Of a stretch of 40,184 nucleotides of DNA, positions 1 through 6,792 are shown one piece after another. Position numbers and translations under genes: made by a program. The number at the start of each line of letters is the position of its first letter. Position 1 is the first letter of the stretch. The notes below the pieces were generated by a model that saw only the letters and a program-made list of their open reading frames with translations, had not been told where the DNA came from and ran no database searches. Source of the DNA: TWA4 sp051879215 (GTDB lineage Bacteria; Bacillota; Clostridia; Lachnospirales; Lachnospiraceae); NCBI GenBank assembly GCA_051879215.1, contig JBJELP010000134.1:1-40184 (forward strand), given 5' to 3'.

Positions 1-292
1 GGATAAATTTGTCATAGGAAGTATTCATCAGGTCCCAGATGGTCCTGATCTGACCTGCCACGCCATCCACAAATTCCTGGGGCGTTACACCTGCAGCCTG
101 CGCCTTCTCTTCAATCTTCTGACCATGTTCATCGGTACCGGTCTGGAAACGAACATCATAACCTTCTGCACGTTTGTATCTTGCAATCGCATCTGCAAGA
201 ACAATTTCGTAGGTATTGCCGATGTGGGGTTTACCGGATGTATATGCAATAGCCGTTGTAATATAATAAGGTTTCTTACACTTTTCACACAT
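1..292 (-). CDS. metG: Methionyl-tRNA synthetase, N-terminal part (runs off the left edge)
   Basis: This gene charges tRNA-Met with methionine in the cytoplasm. Only the first 97 codons are in the window. The protein opens MCEKCKKPYYITTAIAYTSG and continues into PHIGN, the HIGH-type ATP-binding signature of class I synthetases, then TGTDEHGQKI, the typical MetRS Rossmann-fold block. The KMSKS loop and anticodon-binding domain lie outside. The ATG at 292 is preceded by a good ribosome site (AAAGGAGTG, 8-10 nt upstream). A promoter and a hairpin-rich leader lie just upstream. Family identity is secure; the full length cannot be judged from here. Confidence 0.95.
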   Translation of the reverse strand, partial: MCEKCKKPYYITTAIAYTSGKPHIGNTYEIVLADAIARYKRAEGYDVRFQTGTDEHGQKIEEKAQAAGVTPQEFVDGVAGQIRTIWDLMNTSYDKFI

Positions 293-338
293 TGTACGAA
301 ACACTCCTTTCTTCTCACTTAATTCAAATCGACGCTTT

Positions 339-407
339 CGGAGATTTGGCGCCGGATTCGGTTTGCAAAGCAAACACTTTCCTATTCGAATCCGTGTGCA
401 GTCTCCG
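339..407 (-). promoter_or_regulatory. Structured leader of metG (nested inverted repeats)
   Basis: Between the metG promoter and its ribosome site lie three nested complementary pairs: CGGAGA/TCTCCG (339-344 with 402-407), CGGATTCG/CGAATCCG (353-360 with 387-394) and GTTTGC/GCAAAC (361-366 with 370-375). Together they could fold the roughly 130-nt leader into one long branched hairpin. No T-box signature and no U-rich terminator is visible, so this is not an obvious tRNA-sensing leader. Its function is unknown; the pairing is seen directly, its role is inferred. Confidence 0.45.
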
Positions 408-441
408 CTCCGGTCGGCTCTTCTCTGAGCATACTTGGTTA

Positions 442-470
442 ATTATATAAAATTCATGGGAAAGATGCAA
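442..470 (-). promoter_or_regulatory. Sigma-A promoter of metG
   Basis: On the minus strand TTGCAT (465-470) and TATAAT (442-447) are separated by exactly 17 bp. This is close to the vegetative consensus and places the transcript start about 140 nt before the metG ATG. The 293-644 gap holds only this promoter, the structured leader and the promoter of the rightward gene. Confidence 0.75.
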
Positions 471-591
471 GGAAAATATGCCTGAAAACCGCCCTGCAGA
501 CCGCAATCCATGGGATACTGGCATTTTCAGTCCGAAACCGGCAGAATCTTCTCATAAAAATCATTTTTAAATGATATATATACAGTAAATG

Positions 592-600
592 TGTTATACT
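592..600 (+). promoter_or_regulatory. Extended -10 promoter of the DUF885 lipoprotein gene
   Basis: TGT directly precedes TATACT (595-600), an extended -10 element. The upstream -35 is poor. An in-frame ATG at 591 falls inside this element, which argues against it as a start codon and supports the ATG at 645. Confidence 0.5.
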
Positions 601-644
601 TACAGAATACACGTGTAAAAACTCGAAAAAAGGAGGCTCCCTTT

Positions 645-2453
645 ATGTTTCGTTCTCATTTTCAGAAATTTATTGTCCCCCTGCTTCTCTGCTGCATCCT
701 TACCCTGCCTCTTGCCTCCTGTCAGAAGCAGACCGGACTGCAGTATGAATCTTTCTATCAGGATCAGAACGGCAACGCACCGGTGGATACGCTGGAAAAT
801 GCCGAAAATGAAACCCAGACTGCCTTCCACCACTTCACCATGCAGCTTTTCCGAAAACAGGTTACAGAAAACACGCTGGATCTTCACTATTCTCTGGCAG
901 ATCCGAATTCCATGAATATCACCGATTACCCGCAGTCACTGGGCGATTTCAGCCGGAAACAGATGGATGAAACAGCTGAAGAAGCAAGACTCCTGCGGAA
1001 AGAGCTGAAGCAGTTTTCCTATCAGGAACTGTCCGACAGCCAGAAACTGACCTGGGATATCCTCGACCATGAACTGAAAATGAGTGCAGAACTGAAGGAT
1101 TATCCTTATTATCCGGAATATCTGAAGCCCATGGTGGGCCTGCAGGCCGAACTTCCGATTCTCTTTGCAGAATACACGTTTTACTCAGAACAGGACATCA
1201 TCGACTATCTGGCACTGTTAAATGACCTGCCCCGCTATTTTGACCTGATCATTACCTATGAACAGGAAAAAGCCGATGCCGGTCTGTTTATGTCCGATCA
1301 ATGCGTCGATATGATTCTGAAAGACTGTGAAGCATTCACAACCGACACAGAAAATCATTTTCTGATTCTGACCTTTCAGGAACGACTGGAATCTCTGAAT
1401 GAACTGGACGAAAGTAAAAAATCGGATTACATCCGACAGAACCGGGAAGCTTTCCATAACAGCATTGTTCCCGCCTATCAGAAACTGAGTCAGTCCCTGA
1501 AAGACCTGAAAGGCCGCGGAACCAACAGCGGCGGCATGTGCAATCTTCCCAAAGGAAAAAAATATTATCAGTACCTTCTGGAAACCTCCACCGGTTCTGA
1601 CCGTTCCGTAAAAGAACTGGAAGATATGGTCCGAAAACAGATTTCGGAAGACATTGGTGAAATAGGAAATATTGTACAGAAAAATCCTTCGGTTTATGAA
1701 AAGCTGGATACCTTCTCCTTTTCAAAAACCGAACCGAAATCCATCCTGGAAGATCTGCAGCAGAAAATGGCAGCAGACTTCCCTCAGTTGGATAAAAAGG
1801 TTTACCTGAAGGTAAAATACGTCAGCAAATCCATGGAGGACTCCCTGAGCCCTGCCTTTTATCTGACACCGCCCATTGATAAAAACGATGAAAATGTCAT
1901 CTACATCAACAGCAAGCTGTCCAATCCATCCGAACTGTACACCACTCTGGCCCATGAAGGTTATCCGGGGCATCTCTATCAGACTCTGTATTCTGCAGCC
2001 TCTGAAGAGGAAAATCCGATCCGCAGTCTCTGCAGTGTCCCCGGTTTCACCGAAGGCTGGGCTACCTATGTGGAAAATATTTCCTATTATTACGATGCGG
2101 AAACCGACCGGGACATTCTGGCCATTCTGCAGTACAACAACAGTTCCACCCTTGGAATCTATGCGCTGTTGGATATGTACATCAACTATGACGGCTGGAA
2201 TATGGAGGAAACAGCTGAATTTCTCAAAGGCTTTTTCGAAGTGGACGATGATGCCGTGGAAGAACTGTATTACACTCTGATTGCACAGCCCTGCAACTAT
2301 CTGAAATACTACATCGGCTATCTGGAAATTCTGGATCTGAAGAAAACAGCCATGGAAGAACAGGGTGACGCATTCGATCTGAAAGAATTTCATGAAAACC
2401 TGCTGGAAATCGGAGAAGCACCCTTTTCCATCATTCGAAAATATATGAAGTAA
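645..2453 (+). CDS. DUF885-family metallopeptidase-like lipoprotein
   Basis: This 602-residue protein is probably an extracytoplasmic, membrane-anchored metallopeptidase-like enzyme. The first 26 residues form a lipoprotein signal: basic FRSHFQK, a hydrophobic stretch, then the lipobox LASC with the lipidated cysteine at about residue 26. The rest matches the DUF885 family by layout, with HEGYPGH (residues 437-443) and a downstream GFTEGWATY block (E470), the likely zinc-binding region. The start at 645 is chosen because an AGGAGG site precedes it; the in-frame ATG at 591 lies in the promoter. It stands alone, convergent with the HD gene to its right. Substrate unknown. Confidence 0.85.
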   Translation: MFRSHFQKFIVPLLLCCILTLPLASCQKQTGLQYESFYQDQNGNAPVDTLENAENETQTAFHHFTMQLFRKQVTENTLDLHYSLADPNSMNITDYPQSLGDFSRKQMDETAEEARLLRKELKQFSYQELSDSQKLTWDILDHELKMSAELKDYPYYPEYLKPMVGLQAELPILFAEYTFYSEQDIIDYLALLNDLPRYFDLIITYEQEKADAGLFMSDQCVDMILKDCEAFTTDTENHFLILTFQERLESLNELDESKKSDYIRQNREAFHNSIVPAYQKLSQSLKDLKGRGTNSGGMCNLPKGKKYYQYLLETSTGSDRSVKELEDMVRKQISEDIGEIGNIVQKNPSVYEKLDTFSFSKTEPKSILEDLQQKMAADFPQLDKKVYLKVKYVSKSMEDSLSPAFYLTPPIDKNDENVIYINSKLSNPSELYTTLAHEGYPGHLYQTLYSAASEEENPIRSLCSVPGFTEGWATYVENISYYYDAETDRDILAILQYNNSSTLGIYALLDMYINYDGWNMEETAEFLKGFFEVDDDAVEELYYTLIAQPCNYLKYYIGYLEILDLKKTAMEEQGDAFDLKEFHENLLEIGEAPFSIIRKYMK

Positions 2454-3311
2454 CTATTCTGTTTTCAGATTGTTGATCAGATAACGAATCCGGGCATTCT
2501 CTTCCCGCAGAGAAAGCACCTCATTGGAAAGTTCCGTTTCCCTACGTGCATAGCGATTAACCAGAATGTCCGTGATTTCACACAGGATCTTCATCTTCTC
2601 TGCCAGAATGCCAAGGCACTCATACAGCTGATGATACCGGATTTTGGCATCAATACACAGCGGAAGATAATACACCCTTGTCTGATAAATGTATTCATGA
2701 ACCTTCCAGATGGAAAGATCAATGAGATGCTCCACAATATCACTCTGATCGGAAAGCCGCACCAGAAGGGCAAACTTATTTTTCAAAAGTTCGTTGAAAA
2801 ACAGCTTCTGCTCCTTTTCATTATATCGATGGCGGCTTTTCAGCAGCAGCATAATCTGAACAATGTCCCCCGGGAGATGGTAGACCGTCCGAAAGATCTC
2901 TTCCTCCTCCTTTGTGGGGATGTTTTTTGTAAAATCATGACAAAGTGCCGACGCCAGCAGCACATCCTCTTCTTCCTTCGAAAAACCCACATGAAGATGA
3001 ATCAGCATTTTACAGACCCGAAGACAATGAATATAGAAAGGAAGGGCAATCTCTCCATCATCCTGTTCCATGGCTCCCCGGTATCGGCCATTGTATCGGC
3101 CTCTGGCAATTACCAGACAACAGGCCGTATAAAACAGCTGTTTTTCACAGGCATATTTCCAGATGTAATCATACTCCTGCTGATACAGCAGAAACTCCTC
3201 TTTATCATAAATCAGATAGGCCGGATCCACTGTCTCCAGAAAACAGCTGACTCTTTTTTGAAATTCATCTGCATCACTTGTATCACTTTTTTGTTTCTCA
3301 TATTCTTCCAT
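2454..3311 (-). CDS. HD-domain protein, degenerate paralogue of its neighbour
   Basis: A 285-residue cytoplasmic protein of the HD phosphohydrolase superfamily, closest in layout to the SpoT/MESH1-type hydrolase fold. Visible metal ligands are H95, H125-D126 and D188 (in VRLSDQSD). However, the HDxxED stretch reads HDFTKN, so the catalytic Glu-Asp pair kept by its neighbour is lost. The C-terminal 50 residues are charged and probably coiled coil. A GAGGAGA ribosome site precedes the ATG. It follows the intact paralogue after only 45 bp, so the two are probably co-transcribed. It may bind rather than hydrolyse a nucleotide; the ligand is unknown. Confidence 0.7.
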   Translation of the reverse strand: MEEYEKQKSDTSDADEFQKRVSCFLETVDPAYLIYDKEEFLLYQQEYDYIWKYACEKQLFYTACCLVIARGRYNGRYRGAMEQDDGEIALPFYIHCLRVCKMLIHLHVGFSKEEEDVLLASALCHDFTKNIPTKEEEEIFRTVYHLPGDIVQIMLLLKSRHRYNEKEQKLFFNELLKNKFALLVRLSDQSDIVEHLIDLSIWKVHEYIYQTRVYYLPLCIDAKIRYHQLYECLGILAEKMKILCEITDILVNRYARRETELSNEVLSLREENARIRYLINNLKTE

Positions 3312-3356
3312 CGCTTTCTCCTCTGTTTTCCCAACGTTTCCCTCTGCTGTTTTCTT

Positions 3357-4202
3357 TCAGTGCATTCCCTCGATCTTTCTCCTCTGCAGATCCGAAAGCT
3401 CCCGAAGAAGCTGTTCATTTTCTTCCTTCAGTGTCCGGATATTCTCCAGAAGATCCTGCTCCATCTCCTCATAACGGCTGACCAGAATCTCCGCCACATC
3501 GCTGAAACTTCTGATTTTATCTTCCAGAATTTCAATCACTGCACCCAGCTCCGGATAATGTGTTTTTGCATATTCGCACATGGGAAAGAAATACGTTCTG
3601 GTTTCCGACACGTACTCATGGGTTTTCCGTACAGACATATTGTAAAGGTCCTCCACATTGTTCCCCCGGTCCGAAAGCTTCACCAGCAGCCCCAGCGGAT
3701 TCTTTTTAATCCCTTCAAAATAAGCCGCATGCTCCTCTTTAGTCATATGCTTATGCTTCGAAACACACTTCACCACCTCATACACCTTACGATCCAGATG
3801 ATACTTCGTATACAATTCCCGCCCATCCTGCTCAAAATCAATATCCTCAATCATATCGTGGCACAGAGCAGCCGCCAGCAGAATATCCTTTTCTGCATCA
3901 TCCATGGGAATCTTGGTGTCAATCAGCATCCTGCAGACCTGAATGCAGTGAATCACATAGGGAAGCCGATAGACTTCATTATTCCGAAACACCTTTGCCT
4001 TTCGATAAATCCCATTATGAAGTCCTCTGGAAAGCGGAAGGGCCAGAGCCGTATTAAAATACTGATTTTCCAAAGCAAAATGTTCCACATAACGATAGGG
4101 GCGCTCAATCATCCAGAACTCCTCTTTCGCGTAAGAAAATACTTCCTCACCAATATCTTTCTTCGCTTCCTGAAGTTTCTCCAAAAATGCAGTATTTTCC
4201 AT
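3357..4202 (-). CDS. HD-domain phosphohydrolase (SpoT-hydrolase-like)
   Basis: A 281-residue protein with the full HD signature: H85, H115-D116, the following E119-D120 (HDMIED, as in ppGpp hydrolases) and D178 in VKLSDRGNNVEDL. It lacks any synthetase, TGS or ACT domain, so it is not a full RelA/SpoT protein; a small alarmone- or nucleotide-hydrolase role is plausible but unproven. The C-terminal 45 residues are a predicted coiled coil that may pair with its paralogue. The ATG at 4202 follows a GGGAGGGG ribosome site; the longer frame from 4268 has no such site. It shares a transcript with the gene downstream. Confidence 0.75.
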   Translation of the reverse strand: MENTAFLEKLQEAKKDIGEEVFSYAKEEFWMIERPYRYVEHFALENQYFNTALALPLSRGLHNGIYRKAKVFRNNEVYRLPYVIHCIQVCRMLIDTKIPMDDAEKDILLAAALCHDMIEDIDFEQDGRELYTKYHLDRKVYEVVKCVSKHKHMTKEEHAAYFEGIKKNPLGLLVKLSDRGNNVEDLYNMSVRKTHEYVSETRTYFFPMCEYAKTHYPELGAVIEILEDKIRSFSDVAEILVSRYEEMEQDLLENIRTLKEENEQLLRELSDLQRRKIEGMH

Positions 4203-4253
4203 CGTTCCCCTCCCGTTCCTGAATTTCTTTCTATACTTTTCTATATTCCACCC

Positions 4254-4281
4254 ATTATAGCAAAACAAAATGAAAATGCAA
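4254..4281 (-). promoter_or_regulatory. Promoter of the two HD-domain genes
   Basis: Minus-strand TTGCAT (4276-4281) and TATAAT (4254-4259) with a 16-bp spacer lie 52 bp before the first ATG. The -35 sequence is identical to that of metG. Confidence 0.65.
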
Positions 4282-4304
4282 TTGTGAAAAAATCCGAAAT
4301 AAAT

Positions 4305-5339
4305 CTAAAAATTCTGGAACATTTTCCGATTCTGCGTGTCAAAAGAAGCCCCCTGCACAATATCACGGTTCTTCATCTCCCTGCGGATGGTGTTCAAAAC
4401 CATTTTCTTATCCCCGCTCCAGACCGGTGCAGCCAGCAGCTTTTTCGGTCCGTCACCGGTGATCCGATGCAGTACCATATCCGGCGGCAGAAGTTCCATG
4501 CAGTCAAACAGTATATCCATGTATTCGTCCAGAGTCAGGGGCTGAAAAGTCCCCTGTTCATACAAATCCATCAGATCCGTCCCCGTAAGCACATGAAGAA
4601 GCTGAAGCTTTATCCCGTCAATTCCGGTCCCCGCCAGATATCTCACGGTGTCAAGCATATCTGCCTTTGTCTCACCCGGCAGCCCCAGAATCACATGGAC
4701 AATCACTTCCAGACCTGCAGCCTTCAAACGTCTGACCGCATCTTCAAAAACCGGAAGTTCATACCCCCTTCGAATCATTTTCGCCGTCTTTTCATGAATG
4801 GTCTGAAGTCCCAGTTCCACCCAGACCGGTTTGATCCCATTCAGTTCAGAAAGCAGCTCCAACACATCCTCACCCAGACAATCCGGCCTTGTACCGATGG
4901 AAAGGACCACAACCTCCGGATTTTCTATGGCCTCTGTAAAAATCTGCCGGAGATACTCCACCGGCGCATACGTATTCGTATACGACTGAAAATACGCAAT
5001 AAACTTTCCTGCCTTCGTCTTCTGCCGGATCCGCAGCTTCGCCTCTTCAATCTGTGCTGTCACCATGCCCTCCGACACGGCTGCAAACCCACTGTTTCCA
5101 ATAGATTTCCCTTCCACTGCAAAATCACCGGTTTCAACTGACTTTCTTTTCACTGCAAAATCACCGGAGCCGCCGGCACTGCAGAAAATACAGCCCCGGG
5201 TTCCAAGGGTTCCATCCCGGTTGGGACAGGTCATTCCGCCATCCAGAGCCAGCTTATAAACCTTCTCACCAAACCGTTTTTTCAGATAATAATTCAGCGA
5301 ATAATACCGTTCTCCGCCATATCGTTCACGCCAATCCAT
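4305..5339 (-). CDS. yhcC: YhcC-type radical SAM protein
   Basis: A 344-residue radical S-adenosylmethionine protein of the YhcC (TIGR01212) family. The cluster ligands are C38, C50 and C53 (C-x11-C-x2-C, within CPNRDGTLGTRGCIFC), the variant spacing typical of this family. The flanking SLNYYLKKRFG and AYFQSYTNTY blocks also fit. The biochemical role of YhcC is not established. Just after the cluster, residues 58-90 carry a 12-residue repeat (GDFAVKRKS / GDFAVEGKS / a decayed GFAAV) that looks like an insertion. Start ATG 5339 follows AGGAGAG. It is the first gene of a leftward run. Confidence 0.85.
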   Translation of the reverse strand: MDWRERYGGERYYSLNYYLKKRFGEKVYKLALDGGMTCPNRDGTLGTRGCIFCSAGGSGDFAVKRKSVETGDFAVEGKSIGNSGFAAVSEGMVTAQIEEAKLRIRQKTKAGKFIAYFQSYTNTYAPVEYLRQIFTEAIENPEVVVLSIGTRPDCLGEDVLELLSELNGIKPVWVELGLQTIHEKTAKMIRRGYELPVFEDAVRRLKAAGLEVIVHVILGLPGETKADMLDTVRYLAGTGIDGIKLQLLHVLTGTDLMDLYEQGTFQPLTLDEYMDILFDCMELLPPDMVLHRITGDGPKKLLAAPVWSGDKKMVLNTIRREMKNRDIVQGASFDTQNRKMFQNF

Positions 5340-5371
5340 TTTCTCTCCTGCACAAATTAATTTCTTTCATT

Positions 5372-5860
5372 TCATAGCATTTTCAGATAAAACCGATTCA
5401 TCGTACTGTGCAGCACAGAATCAGGTTTTTCAATCTGATGAAATCCCAGCTTTTCATAGAGTCCGATTGCAGCTTCCAGATTCGTATGGGTTTCTAAATA
5501 TAACTGTCTGTACCCTGCATTTTTTGCAAATTTTTCTGCCGTTTCCATCAATTTCTTCCCCAGGCCTTTACCCTTTGCCGCATCTGTAAGATACAGTTTC
5601 TGAAGTTCTGCACAACAATCAAATCCTTCAAATTCACCAATTCCCACACCGCCTATCACCGTATTGTCCTTGTCTGTGATAATAAAGTATCTTCTTTTTT
5701 CCGGTAAGGCATTATAAAACTTACTGAGTGTGTCAAGTTCCTTATCATAATAAGCTGTGCCGGGAATATCCAGATGAAACTGTTCCAGGTTATCTCTAAT
5801 AATCTTAGCAATTTCAAGATCATCCGATGCAAGAATGGGTCTGATGATATAATCGCACAT
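5372..5860 (-). CDS. GNAT family N-acetyltransferase
   Basis: A 162-residue single-domain acetyltransferase. The acetyl-CoA pyrophosphate-binding loop is KGKGLG at residues 96-101, preceded by the expected beta strand (ELQKLYLT). The C-terminal YEKLGFHQIE block is the standard end of the fold. An AAAGGAA ribosome site precedes the ATG. The substrate cannot be told from sequence. It sits 34 bp upstream of no obvious partner; the QueG-like gene lies on its 5' side in the same orientation. Confidence 0.85.
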   Translation of the reverse strand: MCDYIIRPILASDDLEIAKIIRDNLEQFHLDIPGTAYYDKELDTLSKFYNALPEKRRYFIITDKDNTVIGGVGIGEFEGFDCCAELQKLYLTDAAKGKGLGKKLMETAEKFAKNAGYRQLYLETHTNLEAAIGLYEKLGFHQIEKPDSVLHSTMNRFYLKML

Positions 5861-5894
5861 TGTTATATTCCTTTCTCATTCCATATCAGATTCC

Positions 5895-6569
5895 TTATTT
5901 TTTTCCATACCTCATGGGGCATATCGTTCTGCAGCGATTACAGTCCACAGTATCAAAACCTCTTGCGGTTTTTCCATAGGAATTCATTCTGCATGCTTTC
6001 TGCTCAACACGCCCATCACCAATTGCATGAACCGGACAGTTTTCCATGCATTTCCGACATCCGACAATGCATAAATCCGTCTGCACTTCATCCGGTTCCA
6101 ATACCAGATCCGTAAGAACAGCACCGATGGTTAAGCGATTTCCATATTCCTCGTTAATCAGAAGAGAGCTCTTCCCAATTGAACCCAGTCCGCACAATAC
6201 AGCAGTGTGCTTCATGGAAATCAGCCCTTTTGCTGTCATGGTATCCGGCTCCCAATACTCATTCGGCGCATCAGATGGAACCGGTACAGCAAAACATTCA
6301 TACTCCCGCTCCATTGCCTTCGCCAGTTTCAATGTCAGCTGATCCACCGTCCCACAGATATCTGCATTAAAATGACTGTAGATCAGCCTCGGATTGATTT
6401 CATATAATCCTTTTGGCAATGCTATCCCTACTGCAATCACAGATTTACACTCTGAATAGATATCAATCGGTGAAAAACCTGCCGGTGCATCCGCAAACCG
6501 TTCAATACTTCCTATGCCGCAGACATCAGCACCGTTCTGCAGCGCCAGATTTTTTATATACTTCTTCAT
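5895..6569 (-). CDS. QueG-like protein with two [4Fe-4S] clusters
   Basis: A 224-residue cytoplasmic iron-sulfur protein resembling the central part of epoxyqueuosine reductase (QueG). Its layout is an N-terminal DUF1730-like part (KNLALQNGADVCGIGS, ECKSVIAVGIALP), the conserved GLGSIGKSSLLIN block, then CxxxCxxCxxxCP and CxxCxxxCP cysteine clusters. It is much shorter than true QueG, about 380 residues, and lacks the C-terminal HEAT-like part, so another redox function is likely. Start 6569 is chosen for AGGAGAT seven bases upstream; a longer in-frame TTG start at 6632 is possible. A 20-codon upstream ORF lies in its leader. Confidence 0.75.
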   Translation of the reverse strand: MKKYIKNLALQNGADVCGIGSIERFADAPAGFSPIDIYSECKSVIAVGIALPKGLYEINPRLIYSHFNADICGTVDQLTLKLAKAMEREYECFAVPVPSDAPNEYWEPDTMTAKGLISMKHTAVLCGLGSIGKSSLLINEEYGNRLTIGAVLTDLVLEPDEVQTDLCIVGCRKCMENCPVHAIGDGRVEQKACRMNSYGKTARGFDTVDCNRCRTICPMRYGKK

Positions 6570-6573
6570 CTTC

Positions 6574-6636
6574 TTATCTCCTGTTCTTCTTTCGTACATC
6601 CTCTGTATAATCAGTCCGCCATTCTGCTTCAACCAT
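6574..6636 (-). CDS. Possible 20-residue upstream ORF in the QueG-like leader
   Basis: The strongest ribosome site in this leader (AAGGAG) does not serve the QueG-like ATG but an ATG at 6636. That opens a 20-codon frame ending in TAA four bases before the QueG-like start. The second ribosome site (AGGAGAT) is inside the end of this frame, so translational coupling is possible. Peptide composition is unremarkable (MVEAEWRTDYTEDV...). Whether it is translated is unknown. Confidence 0.3.
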   Translation of the reverse strand: MVEAEWRTDYTEDVRKKNRR

Positions 6637-6666
6637 TGAACGAACTCCTTATAATAAGCTTTTTTT

Positions 6667-6695
6667 ATTGTAAATCAAATGATTCCTGTTATCAA
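6667..6695 (-). promoter_or_regulatory. Promoter of the QueG-like gene
   Basis: Minus-strand TTGATA (6690-6695) and TACAAT (6667-6672) are separated by 17 bp. It is divergent from the promoter of the membrane RyR/Macro-TIR operon, whose -35 begins 25 bp to the right. Confidence 0.65.
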
Positions 6696-6719
6696 CAGCA
6701 TATACAAATAGCAATAACA

Positions 6720-6748
6720 TTTACAATTTCCCCCGGATTGTATATAAT
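6720..6748 (+). promoter_or_regulatory. Promoter of the RyR/Macro-TIR operon
   Basis: TTTACA (6720-6725) and a perfect TATAAT (6743-6748) are spaced by 17 bp, 45 bp before the ATG. No operator-like palindrome or dedicated regulator is visible, so expression may be constitutive, as for many immune operons. Confidence 0.75.
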
Positions 6749-6792
6749 AATTGCCACAACCTACTTGATTCAATCCCGGAAAGGTATTTTAA

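Noticed and set aside
293..440. T-box leader of metG
   Set aside because: No T-box core or terminator/antiterminator pair could be found; only nested hairpins are visible.
2631..5141. Long 836-codon plus-strand open frame antisense to the HD and YhcC genes
   Set aside because: It crosses three well-supported leftward genes and their promoters, has low-complexity His/Leu/Ile-rich content, and no ribosome site. It is a codon-bias shadow.
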